From the NCBI GenBank assembly GCA_944323695.1, contig CALUTI010000006.1:62001-126000 (forward strand): 64,000 bases of DNA, in the 5' to 3' direction. The translations under genes were made by a program, and so were the position numbers. This DNA is from Candidatus Gastranaerophilales bacterium (GTDB lineage: Bacteria; Cyanobacteriota; Vampirovibrionia; Gastranaerophilales; Gastranaerophilaceae). Below, piece by piece: positions 43,618 to 53,147 of the stretch. The notes beneath the pieces were generated by a model. That model did not search any database, was not told where the DNA came from, and saw only the letters and a list, made by a program, of their open reading frames with translations. Each line of letters starts with the position of its first letter. Within the stretch, counting starts at the first letter, position 1.

Positions 43618-44259
43618 TTATTTGGCAAACGGATCTTTGGGTTTTATATACTGTAATTTTACCAGCAAGTATTCTTCTTTGTCATTTTTTATTTTTTCCG
43701 TACCGGTACATGTAAACCTTGAACTTCTCGGAAAAACAATCTCATTTCTAACGCCATATCCTGTTCTTGACACTTTTGAACCTTCAGGGATTTCAATTTC
43801 ATAAAGAATTCCGCGCCTGTTTGGCATATAGGCATTTGCGTATGACAAATCTGATGTAGCATAGGCATATTCATTCATAACAACGGTATCACCCTTTTTG
43901 ACATTGAGACTTTTCTTATATAGACTATATTCTCTGAAAAAATCAGGTTTTTCGCCAATACACCGATATGCGACAATTTTTTGATCTGTCGGTGTAATAG
44001 TTTTAAATTCAAAATCCGTCCTCGAAATCATTTTTCTCGGAGTTATTTTTGTAGCAAAAAATTCCTTATCTAAATCTGCCGGATTGGCACGGGAAATAAA
44101 ATGGTGATTTATCCCGTTTAAATGACCGTGCAAAGATACACAGTCTTTTTTTGATTGCTTAAGCAGACCGCTTTTTGCCCAATTTTCCCAATATTGCTCA
44201 CAAAAAAGCTTTGGCTGTTTTGGAACAAAATTTTTTACAACTCCTAAATTAATTTTCAT
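43618..44259 (-). CDS. Putative mono-ADP-ribosyltransferase-fold protein
   Basis: 213 residues with no signal peptide; ATG 44259 follows TAGGAGAAA. The C-terminal 120 residues follow the order of the R-S-E class of ADP-ribosyltransferases. IVAYRCIGE gives the NAD-binding Arg (R99). NEYAYATSDLSYANAY stands at the S-T-S strand (S136). A strand pair ILYEIEIPEGSKV leads to RNEIVFPRSSRF with a candidate catalytic Glu at 173. The residue two before that Glu is Arg, not the usual Gln or Glu, so activity and target class are uncertain. The first 90 residues are unlike anything I recognise. Such domains occur in toxins and effectors. No immunity gene is obvious. Confidence 0.6.
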   Translation of the reverse strand: MKINLGVVKNFVPKQPKLFCEQYWENWAKSGLLKQSKKDCVSLHGHLNGINHHFISRANPADLDKEFFATKITPRKMISRTDFEFKTITPTDQKIVAYRCIGEKPDFFREYSLYKKSLNVKKGDTVVMNEYAYATSDLSYANAYMPNRRGILYEIEIPEGSKVSRTGYGVRNEIVFPRSSRFTCTGTEKIKNDKEEYLLVKLQYIKPKDPFAK

Positions 44260-44328
44260 AAATTTCTCCTACTAATATAATAAAATAACTTCTGCTTAAA
44301 AAATTGCCTTTTGATAAAATTAAATAAT

Positions 44329-44356
44329 TTGAAATATACAAAAACTATGCTACAAT
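44329..44356 (+). promoter_or_regulatory. Promoter of tyrA, leaderless configuration
   Basis: TTGAAA (44329-44334), 16-bp spacer ending in TGC, TACAAT (44351-44356). The ATG follows after exactly 6 nt. Confidence 0.65.
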
Positions 44357-44362
44357 AACTTT

Positions 44363-45166
44363 ATGAAAAAAATAGGAGTTGTAGGTTTAGGTCTAATCGG
44401 CGGGTCGATTTTTAAATCACTCACTTCACTTGGATATGATGTTTGCGCGGTATCAAATTCCATGCAGGGGATTTTGCCGAATATCACAGCAGATTACGCA
44501 ATCCTGAAAGACTGCGAAATTGTCTTTGTCTGCACTGCAATGAACAAAACTCTTGCAGTTTTGGATACTCTTGAACATATCCTGCCGCCGGATACAATTG
44601 TAACAGATGTGTGCAGCTTAAAAACTTTTGTCTGCCAAAAAGAAAGACCCTATATTTTTATTCCGTCTCATCCTATGGCAGGAACGGAACATAAAGGGTT
44701 TGAAAACTCTTTTGACGGACTTTTTAAAGGCGCAAAATGGGTTATTACACCATGTTTTACCCCTTACCCTAACCCTCTCCCTCAAGGGGCGAGGGAACAA
44801 AATCCAAGAATTACTCTTGAAAATTTGATTAAAGAGCTTGGCGCAGAGCCTGTTATAACGACACCAAAAGAGCATGACCAGGCTGTTGCGCTGATTTCAC
44901 ACATGCCTATGGTGGTCTCGCAAGCCCTGTTTTTAACCGCAAGTGATAATAAACTTGCGCTTGATATAGCATCAAGCGGATTTCGTGACATGACACGTCT
45001 TGCTATGTCTAATGAAGAAATGGCTTGCGATATGGTTAATATGAATGCAGAAAATATTCAAAATGCTATTTTAAAGCTGTATAAATCTCTCGGGGAATTA
45101 ACAAACAAAAATTACGCCGAGACAATCAAAAAAATTAAGTCTCAGCGCGAAAAAATGTTTAACTAA
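44363..45166 (+). CDS. tyrA: Prephenate/arogenate dehydrogenase with in-frame repeat insertion
   Basis: Oxidative decarboxylation of prephenate or arogenate for tyrosine synthesis. The 267 residues open with the NAD(P) motif GVVGLGLIGGSIFKSL. FVCTAMNKT, DVCSLK, and FIPSHPMAGTEHKGFENS (substrate His) are family motifs, followed by EHDQAVALISHMP. Residues about 133-146 (YPNPLPQGAREQNP) do not belong to the family and come from a palindromic repeat at 44761-44800 inserted without breaking the frame. No ACT domain. Predicted leaderless. The 3' end overlaps a convergent gene by 4 nt. Confidence 0.9.
   Translation: MKKIGVVGLGLIGGSIFKSLTSLGYDVCAVSNSMQGILPNITADYAILKDCEIVFVCTAMNKTLAVLDTLEHILPPDTIVTDVCSLKTFVCQKERPYIFIPSHPMAGTEHKGFENSFDGLFKGAKWVITPCFTPYPNPLPQGAREQNPRITLENLIKELGAEPVITTPKEHDQAVALISHMPMVVSQALFLTASDNKLALDIASSGFRDMTRLAMSNEEMACDMVNMNAENIQNAILKLYKSLGELTNKNYAETIKKIKSQREKMFN
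44761..44800. repeat. Palindromic repeat element inside tyrA
   Basis: A C/G-rich imperfect palindrome (CCCTC at 44773-44777 pairing with GAGGG at 44791-44795 around an inner stem) of the type found scattered in many bacterial genomes. It adds about a dozen residues to TyrA in a loop between conserved motifs. Confidence 0.6.
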
Positions 45167-45555
45167 ACATCTGTTCTAAAAACATTATGAACAAATGAGC
45201 CGACCAAACCTGTTACCGCACCTGCAATAACAAAAGGTGCTGCCGGTCTGATTTTTTTCAATGCAGTGTTATATGCGCATACATTATGTTTTGCAAATTT
45301 CTTTGCGGAATTGATGTAAGTATCATGCGCCAGTGATCTTGTCGGCAAATCCTTAATCTCATGGAAAAATTCCTGTTTTGCCTTTACCGCATTTCTCTTA
45401 ATCAAATTTACGACATGTTTATAATCTGAATCCATTTCCTGACTTGTTAAAGGCAAAGCATATTTTGCCGCATAACCAACAGCACCGCCTATTACGGCTG
45501 ATGTCAAACCATGTCCTAAACTTGAGCTATTTTGTTGTACTTCGTGTGTCTTCAT
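45163..45555 (-). CDS. Small hypothetical protein with two hydrophobic segments
   Basis: 130 residues from ATG 45555, chosen for AAGGAT upstream; a longer frame to 45618 lacks a site. Glycine-rich hydrophobic segments near 14-32 (LTSAVIGGAVGYAAKYAL) and 103-125 flank a basic helical middle. Both could be membrane hairpins. No family recognised. It overlaps the tyrA stop by 4 nt. Confidence 0.6.
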   Translation of the reverse strand: MKTHEVQQNSSSLGHGLTSAVIGGAVGYAAKYALPLTSQEMDSDYKHVVNLIKRNAVKAKQEFFHEIKDLPTRSLAHDTYINSAKKFAKHNVCAYNTALKKIRPAAPFVIAGAVTGLVGSFVHNVFRTDV

Positions 45556-45712
45556 AATATAAATCCTTATACGTGTGCTTTTTGAAACTTTTAAACTATT
45601 AAGTTTCAGTACTCTCACATTATGGTAAAGATTTACACTTAAATATTTTAAATAAACACTATTTAAAACTGAGTTATAAAATCTTTTATTTGTTGTGCAT
45701 TATAAACGAAAA

Positions 45713-46750
45713 TTATTTCTTTGTCAATAGTTTGATTAAATTCAAAGCAAACATTATTAACACAATTGCAAGTATGTATATAAAATAATGCTTGATTGTG
45801 TTAGTACCCATAAACAATGACGCCAAAGCACCGGCAATAATAGCAACGGATGTCAAAATCACAACTGTTTTTTTCTGGGAAAACCCTGCATGCAGAAGCT
45901 TATGGTGAATATGTTCGGCATCCGCAACAAAAGGCGACTGACCTTTAAAAATTCTTCTTAAAGATGAATATGTAATATCCATAATAGGAACCGCCAAAAC
46001 AACAAACGGTAGAATAATCGCTAAAGTTGCGGCTTTCATAACACCGGTTATAGAGATTGTTGCAAGCAAAAATCCTGAAAACAGTGCACCGCTGTCACCC
46101 ATAAAAATTCTTGCCGGATTAAAGTTATAAGTCAAAAATGCAAGCATGGAACCTGCCAGAATAAATCCTATCAAAGCACTTATCGGGCTTGATGGTGTCA
46201 TTGCAACAGCAATTATAGCAAGAGTAATAGCATTTACTGTAACTACAGAACCGGCTAACCCGTCAACTCCGTCAATAAAATTCACGGCATTACTTATACC
46301 TACAATCCATAATAATGTAATCGGATAAGAAAATATTCCTAAATCAATTCCGCCAAATAACGGAATTTCGTTAATCTGAACACCTAACAAATAAACTAAA
46401 GTTGCAATTGCGACCTGAATAAAAAGTTTAAACTTGGCGCCAAGTCCGTAAACATCATCGACCAGCCCTAATAAAAACATTAAAGAGCTCCCGAGAAGAA
46501 TTCCGGAAAGCAGGCTGCCATAGGGGTAATAGCTTAAAAACACCAAACACAAAAAAGTCAGCATAGTGCTTGTCCAAATAGCGACTCCGCCTATCCTTGA
46601 TATAGGTTTGGTGTGAATTTTTCTTTCATTAGGGACGTCGACAAGTCCTTCTTTTTTAGAAAAACTAATTACCAGCGGCACCAGAAATACGCCTAATATA
46701 TAGGCAATTACCGTACCGATTATATGAGCATGTGTTAATCTGATAATAAT
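45713..46750 (-). CDS. Undecaprenyl-phosphate sugar-1-phosphate transferase (WecA/TagO type), probable AUU start
   Basis: Transfers a sugar phosphate (usually GlcNAc-1-P) from UDP-sugar to undecaprenyl phosphate, starting surface glycan synthesis. The frame from GTG 46681 gives 322 residues, but the family's first membrane helix precedes VDVPNERKIHTKPISRIGG, and that helix (HIIGTVIAYILGVFLV) is encoded in frame upstream with no ATG, GTG or TTG. A strong AAAGGGAG site lies 7 nt before ATT at 46750, so AUU is the likely start (345 residues). Catalytic motifs: FLLGLVDDVYGL (Asp pair), NAVNFIDGVDGLAG, FMGDSGALFSGF and a HHKLLHAG loop. About 10-11 helices. Confidence 0.85.
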   Translation of the reverse strand: MIIRLTHAHIIGTVIAYILGVFLVPLVISFSKKEGLVDVPNERKIHTKPISRIGGVAIWTSTMLTFLCLVFLSYYPYGSLLSGILLGSSLMFLLGLVDDVYGLGAKFKLFIQVAIATLVYLLGVQINEIPLFGGIDLGIFSYPITLLWIVGISNAVNFIDGVDGLAGSVVTVNAITLAIIAVAMTPSSPISALIGFILAGSMLAFLTYNFNPARIFMGDSGALFSGFLLATISITGVMKAATLAIILPFVVLAVPIMDITYSSLRRIFKGQSPFVADAEHIHHKLLHAGFSQKKTVVILTSVAIIAGALASLFMGTNTIKHYFIYILAIVLIMFALNLIKLLTKK

Positions 46751-46773
46751 AACTATTCTCCCTTTCGGTTTTT

Positions 46774-46779
46774 ATTATA
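46774..46779 (-). promoter_or_regulatory. -10 box upstream of the WecA-type gene
   Basis: TATAAT on the minus strand, followed by the AAAGGGAG ribosome site; no clear -35. Confidence 0.45.
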
Positions 46780-46935
46780 CCAAATAAAACCAAAATGTAC
46801 ATAATATATTTTATCTGCCTGAGGCAGGACAACATATTGTATCAATATTGGTAAAGGCGCTTTATACGATTATTTGTAAAATAATACAATAGTTAGTATT
46901 ACCGCTTTACATAAAAACTATTATAGGAATCTTTT

Positions 46936-47232
46936 GTTCACTTTTTCTTTTTGTTGCGATGCAAAAAGAAAAAGTGAACCGAAAAAGAAAAACACGCTAT
47001 AATACTTGCAATCCTACGGATTGCTCAAGCCCTGACGGGCGCACATCCGTGCCGTTGCAAGCTTACGCTTGCAATCTTTTCCCGCGCCTATAATCACGGC
47101 GCGGAGCCGGCACAGCCGGCTTTAACGGGGTAGCAGGGGTGTCCCCTGCTCACTCGTTCATTTCGGTCGCGTGTTTCTCTTTCTTTTGCCAGCGTTTTCT
47201 TTCTCTTTGCTTCGCAACAAAGAGAAAGAAAA
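46936..47232. repeat. Stem-loop-rich intergenic element
   Basis: The 520-nt gap before glyA has no gene. It opens with an 18-bp perfect inverted repeat (46936-46953 with 46962-46979, 8-nt loop). Then come short GC-rich palindromes (TTGCAAGC/GCTTGCAA, GCCGGC copies, AGCAGGGG/CCCCTGCT). It closes with a 15-bp perfect inverted repeat (47195-47209 with 47218-47232, 8-nt loop). The flanks of the inner part, AAAGAAAAACACGC and GCGTGTTTCTCTTTC, are near-inverse. This resembles a non-autonomous mobile or interspersed element with hairpin ends. Confidence 0.65.
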
Positions 47233-47270
47233 TGCTGATAGGTACCTATAAAATATATTATGCAGTATGC

Positions 47271-48509
47271 CTACTGATATAATGGATATTTTTTACAAAG
47301 CTTCAAAGAACGTTCACGCAGATTTTTCAAGCCCTGTTCATTATCAGATGCGTAAATTGCTGATGCAATAATTTTTGCAACCTCAACCATATCATCTTCC
47401 TTAAAACCTCTTGTTGTAACAGCAGGCGTACCAAGCCTTATACCGGAAGTTACAAAAGGACTTTGCGGATCGTTCGGAACCGTATTTTTGTTAGCCGTAA
47501 TCCCAACACGTTCAAGTACATTTGCCATATCTTTTCCTGTTTTTCCGGTACGTCTTAAGTCAAGCGTCATAAGATGATTTTCGGTCATGCCGCCTACTAT
47601 ATCCATACCTTCATCCATCAAGCCCTGAGCAAGCGCCTTTGCATTTTTAATAATCTGTTCAGCATAAGTTTTAAATTCAGGCTGCATAGCTTCATGCAAT
47701 GCGACAGCTTTTGCGGCAATAATATGTTCCAAAGGTCCGCCCTGCATTCCCGGGAATATTGCCTTGTCAATTCCCATAGCATGTTCTTCACGGCACATTG
47801 TAATCCCGCCGCGCGGTCCTCTTAAGGATTTATGAGTGGTTGTTGTAACAAAATCCGCATAAGGTGCCGGTGACGGATGAAGCCCTGCCACAACAAGCCC
47901 AGCAATATGCGCAATATCCGCTAACAAATATGCCCCGACTTCGTCTGCTATTTCTCTGAACCTTTTAAAATCAATTATTTTTGAATAGTTGCTTGCACCG
48001 CAAATAATAAGTTTTGGTTTGTGTTCCTTAGCTTTTTTAAGAACATCATCATAATCAATGTTGCCTTCTTCATCAACACCATAACTTGCAACATCAAAAT
48101 ACAAACCTGAAAAATTAACAGGTGAGCCGTGAGATAAATGACCGCCATTTGACAAATCCATACCCAGAACTTTATCACCCGGTTTTAAACAATACATAAA
48201 TACAGCCATATTCGCCTGGGCACCGCTATGGGGCTGAACGTTTGCATGATCCACTTGAAAAAGTTCACATGCACGCTTTTGAGCAATTTCTTCAATCACA
48301 TCAACATGTTCACAACCGTTATAAAATCTTTTGTGCGGCTTACCTTCCGCATATTTGTTTGTCAAAACACTTCCGGCTGCTTCCATAACAGCAAGAGATG
48401 TAATATTTTCACTCGCAATTAATTCTATTGTTTCCTGCTGGCGTTTAAGCTCTAATTCAATCTGCTCCGCAATCACCGGATCTGTCTTTTTTATATGTTC
48501 CAAATTCAT
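47271..48509 (-). CDS. glyA: Serine hydroxymethyltransferase
   Basis: PLP enzyme interconverting serine and glycine with tetrahydrofolate. From ATG 48509 (GGGGGAG site) the product has 412 residues; the longer frame to 48605 is not family-like. Motifs: [48 protein letters not shown] and the PLP Lys in [14 protein letters not shown] terminator separates it from the prsA-like gene, so it probably has its own promoter within 48510-48590. Confidence 0.97.
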   Translation of the reverse strand: MNLEHIKKTDPVIAEQIELELKRQQETIELIASENITSLAVMEAAGSVLTNKYAEGKPHKRFYNGCEHVDVIEEIAQKRACELFQVDHANVQPHSGAQANMAVFMYCLKPGDKVLGMDLSNGGHLSHGSPVNFSGLYFDVASYGVDEEGNIDYDDVLKKAKEHKPKLIICGASNYSKIIDFKRFREIADEVGAYLLADIAHIAGLVVAGLHPSPAPYADFVTTTTHKSLRGPRGGITMCREEHAMGIDKAIFPGMQGGPLEHIIAAKAVALHEAMQPEFKTYAEQIIKNAKALAQGLMDEGMDIVGGMTENHLMTLDLRRTGKTGKDMANVLERVGITANKNTVPNDPQSPFVTSGIRLGTPAVTTRGFKEDDMVEVAKIIASAIYASDNEQGLKNLRERSLKLCKKYPLYQ

Positions 48510-48590
48510 CCTGCTCCCCCTTTTTACGTCAATTATATCATATAGAAGTCTTGAGAAAAACAATTTAAGATTACTTAATAAAATCAAATA

Positions 48591-48618
48591 AAAAAGCACC
48601 TCCATAAAAGAGGTGCTT
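48591..48618 (-). terminator. Rho-independent terminator
   Basis: AAGCACCTC with GAGGTGCTT (48594-48602, 48610-48618), then a T-run on the minus strand, ending the prsA-like gene. Confidence 0.85.
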
Positions 48619-48637
48619 CTGTATTTTTTATAGTTTA

Positions 48638-49768
48638 TTATTTATTCTCAGCCTGAGGTTTTGCATTTTCAACCTGCTGCTTAACTTCTTTTTGAAATTT
48701 ATCCTGAATATTTTTAGGGTCATATTCCGGATTTACAAATTCAATTTTAGCGTTTTTCTTCAAAGATTCTGTCAAATCGTCAAGAAGTTTAAGCTGTTTT
48801 TGGTTGGTCAGGTAGTTTTTGATTTCAGTTTTTGCTTTTTCAAAAGGTTCCTGACCTGCTTCCATTCTGTCAGTAACAAGAATAATGTGATAGCCGTATT
48901 GTGATTGAACAACCGGTGATATTGTATTCGGACGTTGAGCAAATGCTGCTTTTGAGAATTCCGGAACCATTTCTTCTTTTGCGAAGAAACCTAGGTCACC
49001 GCCTTTTACGGCTGTTGTTGTATCATCTGAATTATCTTTTGCAAGTTTTGCAAAGCCGTCTATATTAGCTTTTGCTTCATTGTATAATTTGTCAGCTTTA
49101 GCTTTTCTTGCGTTTAATTCTTCATTAACTTTTGCTTTAATTTCTTCCGGCTTAAGCTCTTTATTTTTTGGATCTGATGTAATTACTTCTTCAATTTCAA
49201 CAGGATTTGCAGAAATTAAAATATGTGAAGCCCTTACTTTTTCCGGATATTTGAATTTTGCGACATTTTCATCATAGAATTTTTTGGCTTCCGCGTCAGA
49301 AACACTGCTGTCACCTAATTGTAAAGCCAATTTTTTCATTTTAACTTCTTCTTTCAAATCATTTCTGAATTGAGAAGATGAAATACCGTTTTGTTTTAAT
49401 ATTAAATTAAGCTGTTCTTTTGAACCTACTTTATCAATAATATCTTTTACAGCTTCATCCACATCAGCATTGGTAACCTTAATTTTACGTTTTGCTAATT
49501 CTTCATCCAATAATGTTTTAATAATTAATTCATTTGTAACTCTTTCTTTAATCATCAAATACATAAATCCGTTTGGATTTTCTTTAATTTTAATACCCAT
49601 TCTGGCAAATACGGAATTATCGGCTTGTTTGTCGAAAGCTTTATCAAATTGAGCCTGAGTAATAACCTTATCGTTCACTTTGATTACAGCCTGTTGAGAT
49701 TTAAGCCCGCAGCCTGCAAACAATACAGCTGATACTGCAAGTGTTGCAAGTAATTTTTTTCCCTTCAT
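48638..49768 (-). CDS. PrsA/SurA-type parvulin peptidyl-prolyl isomerase lipoprotein
   Basis: 376 residues. A lipoprotein signal ends in VLFAGC, so Cys20 is probably lipidated. A SurA-like N-terminal chaperone region follows ([18 protein letters not shown]). The parvulin domain at about 175-315 shows [41 protein letters not shown] and [11 protein letters not shown] charged C-terminal tail ends it. It should help fold exported proteins at the outer face of the inner membrane. The ATG follows AAGGAG. It lies 16 nt after mfd. Confidence 0.9.
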   Translation of the reverse strand: MKGKKLLATLAVSAVLFAGCGLKSQQAVIKVNDKVITQAQFDKAFDKQADNSVFARMGIKIKENPNGFMYLMIKERVTNELIIKTLLDEELAKRKIKVTNADVDEAVKDIIDKVGSKEQLNLILKQNGISSSQFRNDLKEEVKMKKLALQLGDSSVSDAEAKKFYDENVAKFKYPEKVRASHILISANPVEIEEVITSDPKNKELKPEEIKAKVNEELNARKAKADKLYNEAKANIDGFAKLAKDNSDDTTTAVKGGDLGFFAKEEMVPEFSKAAFAQRPNTISPVVQSQYGYHIILVTDRMEAGQEPFEKAKTEIKNYLTNQKQLKLLDDLTESLKKNAKIEFVNPEYDPKNIQDKFQKEVKQQVENAKPQAENK

Positions 49769-49784
49769 ATAAATGTCTCCTTAT

Positions 49785-52700
49785 TTAATACTCGTGACTA
49801 ACTTTATAAATATAATAAAACAAATCTGTTAAAATGTTAAATACTTCATCAAAATTCATATATGAATTGTTTAACAAAATAATAGAATTGCCTTCCTCAC
49901 AAGACTTTGGCGCAATTGTAAACTTTATACGCTTTAATATATTTCCCGGAAGTGCCTTTTGAATTATATTCCATTCAGCCTGCATAAACGGCGTATAAAT
50001 CCTTATATTTTCCGGTGTTTCACGTATAAGTGAAATTTTTACATCAGTTGCGGCAAGTCTTATTTTTATTAATTTTATTAAATTTTCAACGCTTTCAGGA
50101 GGTTTTGCAAATCTGTCTTTCCACTCCTCGGTTATATAATCCAATTCAAGCTGGGATTTTACATCCGCCAAACGTTTGTATTCTATCATTTTTTGCTCTG
50201 ACGATCCTACCCATTCATCAGGAATAAATGCCGTTACATTTATATCAACAATAGTCGGTTCGGATTTTTCAACGTAATGTCCCTGAAGCTCCTGAACAGT
50301 TTCTTCCAAAAGCTGGCAATAAGTATCAAAACCTACATTTATCATGTGACCGTGCTGTTTTGTACCCAAAATATTACCTACACCCCTTATTTCAACATCT
50401 CTCAAAGCAATTTGGTAACCGCTTCCGAGTGTTGTAAATTCTTTTATGGCTTTTAATCTATGGACAGCATCTTTTGTAATTTCTTTGCTCTTTCTATAGA
50501 AACAATAGCAATATGCCTGTCTTTGAGAACGTCCCACACGACCTCTTAATTGATACAACTGTGCAAGCCCGAATCTGTCCGCATCATGGATAATCATTGT
50601 ATTTGCATTCGGAATATCAATTCCGTTTTCAATAATTGTTGTAGCTAGCAAAATATCATATTCATGATTTGCAAAATCCACAATAACTTCTTCAAGCTGT
50701 TTTTCATCCATCTGTCCGTGCCCGACCGCAATTCTTGCATTAGGAACAAGCTTTTGCAGATGGAATTTGAATTCCTCAATAGTTTCCACGCGATTATAGA
50801 GGTAAAAAACCTGTCCTTCACGGTCAAGTTCATGAATAATGGCATTTTTTACCATATTTTCATTCCATTCGCCCACATAAGTTTTAATAGGAAGCCTGTT
50901 TTTTGGCGGGGTATTGATTACGGACATATCTTTTATGCCGGAAAGCGACATGTAAAGGGTTCTCGGAATCGGCGTTGCAGACATTGTAATAATATCAATA
51001 TTTTCACGCATTTGTTTTAATTTTTCTTTATGCCGAACGCCAAATCTGTGTTCCTCATCTATAACAAGCAAACCCAAATCCTTAAAGACAATCCCGTCCT
51101 GTAAAAGCCTGTGAGTGCCGATTACAACGTCACATGCACCTGTTGCAAGATTTTTTACGGTTTCTTTCTGTTCTTTTTTGCTTCTGAACCTTGACATTAA
51201 TTCCACATGAACCCCAAAAGGCTTAAACCTTTCAGACATTGTTTGAAAATGCTGGAGCGCAAGAATAGTTGTCGGAACAACGACTGCAACCTGCTTGCCT
51301 GAAGTTACGGCTTTAAAAATAGCACGCATTGCAACTTCTGTTTTACCAAAGCCGACATCCCCGCATATAAGCCTATCCATAGGCTGATCACTTTCCATAT
51401 CAACCTTAACCTCGTTAATCGCACGCATCTGATCAGGAGTTTCAACAAATTCAAATGCTTCTTCCATTTCCACCTGCCAAGTTGTATCCGGTAAAAATTG
51501 AATACCTTTTTGCATTTTTCGTTTGGCATAAAGTCTTAAAAGATCATAAGCAACAGCCTCAACTTCCTTTTTAACTCTGGCTTTGGTATTTTCCCAATCT
51601 TTACCGCCCATTCGGGAAAGTTTCGGCTTAATATTTCCGGAGCCGCGGTATCTTACGAGCATATTTATCTGTTCCGCAGGAATATGAAGCCTGTCTTTTG
51701 CAGCGTATTCTATTGTCAGATAATCCTTAAGCTGCCCGTCAATTTCCTGCTGGGTAAGCCCTCTGTATATCCCCACCCCGTGAATTGTATGGACAACGTA
51801 TTCACCTTCCTGAATATCATTTATATTCTCTATAAATTCCGGTTTTTCTTTGTAATATGAGCGTTTTGCAGCCGTAATTTCTTTAGAGCGTTTGTTAAAA
51901 AGCTCTCTGTCCGTCATTACAATTGTTTTGCAATCCTCAAGAATTGAACCCGCGCTTGCAAGACTTTCAGTATATTCGACATCATAAATCTCACGCTCGC
52001 CTAGAATTTGCTTTACACGTTCAGGATAATCCGTTGCTATGATTATTTTGTATCCGATGCCATTAAATTCAACTGATTTTTCTTTTATAAAATCGGCAAT
52101 CGAGTCTAAATTAGCTTCAAAATTTTGAAGCGGCATGGCGTTGAATTCGATAATATCATCAATTTCACCATCTATAAAATTATTAAGACCGATTTTTACA
52201 AAATAAGATGTTTTTCTTAAAAATTCTTCAAAGGTAAAATGATTTTTCCCTTTCAAAGGTTTTAAAAGTTCAAGTTTAATATTTTCTTCAAGCTGTTTTT
52301 CCAAATTTTCCGCAACAAATTCATATTTTGAATAAATCTCGGAGGTTTCATCAAAAACAATAATATAATCTTTTAAATAATCCAAAACCCCTGCAAGATT
52401 ATCATTGAAATAACTCTGATATACTTCAATTCCCTCAAAATATCCTTCGTCTTCTTCATTAAGCTTAGGACTGTCATCTTGTAAAACAAATTTATAAACC
52501 GGCAGAATCTCGACTTCTTTTGCTTTTTCAACAGATTTTTGAGTTTCGTTGTTAAAATATCTTATATCAACAACCTCATCCCCCCAAAGCTCAATTCTGA
52601 CAGGATTATCATCCAAAGAAAAAACATCTGCTATATCGCCCCTTATACTGAATTCCCCAATGTCACTGACCATTGTTGCACGCTTGTAACCCAAATTAAC

Positions 52701-53147
52701 AAGCTTTTGGCTTAATTCTTTTAAATTAACCTCATCACCGACTTTTATTTTCAAGGAATTTTGTTCAAAGAATTCTTCAGCCGGAAACTTTTCAAGCAGT
52801 GTTTTAACAGGACAAATAACCAAATCCGGCTTTTGACGCAAAATTTTTATCTGCTCGGAATATTCATACAAATTCGGTGAAATCCCTTCATACATTGATA
52901 TATTTTGAAAAGGAATTAACGCGGCATCAATATCAAAACCTTTCTTGAAATCGTTTTGAAATTTTAAAGCATTCTGCTCGGTAGAGGTCACAAGCAGAAT
53001 TTTCTTTTTTGAATATTCTTTTGCATTTTTAACAAGTAAAAGTCTTAAAAGTGAAGTTAAGCCGGTAACGGCAAAAGACCACGATTTTTTAACGTAGTCT
53101 CTGAATTCCAAAAAATTTTCACCTGATAAACAATCAATATTTAACAT
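49785..53147 (-). CDS. mfd: Transcription-repair coupling factor Mfd
   Basis: ATP-driven translocase that removes stalled RNA polymerase and recruits UvrA. The 1120 residues have the UvrB-like N-terminal domains, the RNA polymerase-interacting domain (YVVHTIHGVGIYRG near 450), the helicase core with Walker A GDVGFGKTEVA, the DEEH box, MSATPIPRTLYMS and QLRGRVGRSQRQAYCYC, and the C-terminal TRCF domain. The start is ATG 53147, which overlaps the stop of the RWYD-repeat gene by 1 nt. Confidence 0.97.
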   Translation of the reverse strand: MLNIDCLSGENFLEFRDYVKKSWSFAVTGLTSLLRLLLVKNAKEYSKKKILLVTSTEQNALKFQNDFKKGFDIDAALIPFQNISMYEGISPNLYEYSEQIKILRQKPDLVICPVKTLLEKFPAEEFFEQNSLKIKVGDEVNLKELSQKLVNLGYKRATMVSDIGEFSIRGDIADVFSLDDNPVRIELWGDEVVDIRYFNNETQKSVEKAKEVEILPVYKFVLQDDSPKLNEEDEGYFEGIEVYQSYFNDNLAGVLDYLKDYIIVFDETSEIYSKYEFVAENLEKQLEENIKLELLKPLKGKNHFTFEEFLRKTSYFVKIGLNNFIDGEIDDIIEFNAMPLQNFEANLDSIADFIKEKSVEFNGIGYKIIIATDYPERVKQILGEREIYDVEYTESLASAGSILEDCKTIVMTDRELFNKRSKEITAAKRSYYKEKPEFIENINDIQEGEYVVHTIHGVGIYRGLTQQEIDGQLKDYLTIEYAAKDRLHIPAEQINMLVRYRGSGNIKPKLSRMGGKDWENTKARVKKEVEAVAYDLLRLYAKRKMQKGIQFLPDTTWQVEMEEAFEFVETPDQMRAINEVKVDMESDQPMDRLICGDVGFGKTEVAMRAIFKAVTSGKQVAVVVPTTILALQHFQTMSERFKPFGVHVELMSRFRSKKEQKETVKNLATGACDVVIGTHRLLQDGIVFKDLGLLVIDEEHRFGVRHKEKLKQMRENIDIITMSATPIPRTLYMSLSGIKDMSVINTPPKNRLPIKTYVGEWNENMVKNAIIHELDREGQVFYLYNRVETIEEFKFHLQKLVPNARIAVGHGQMDEKQLEEVIVDFANHEYDILLATTIIENGIDIPNANTMIIHDADRFGLAQLYQLRGRVGRSQRQAYCYCFYRKSKEITKDAVHRLKAIKEFTTLGSGYQIALRDVEIRGVGNILGTKQHGHMINVGFDTYCQLLEETVQELQGHYVEKSEPTIVDINVTAFIPDEWVGSSEQKMIEYKRLADVKSQLELDYITEEWKDRFAKPPESVENLIKLIKIRLAATDVKISLIRETPENIRIYTPFMQAEWNIIQKALPGNILKRIKFTIAPKSCEEGNSIILLNNSYMNFDEVFNILTDLFYYIYKVSHEY

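Noticed and set aside
46936-47232. Insertion sequence
   Set aside because: No transposase frame and no clear target duplication could be seen; only a non-coding element is supported.
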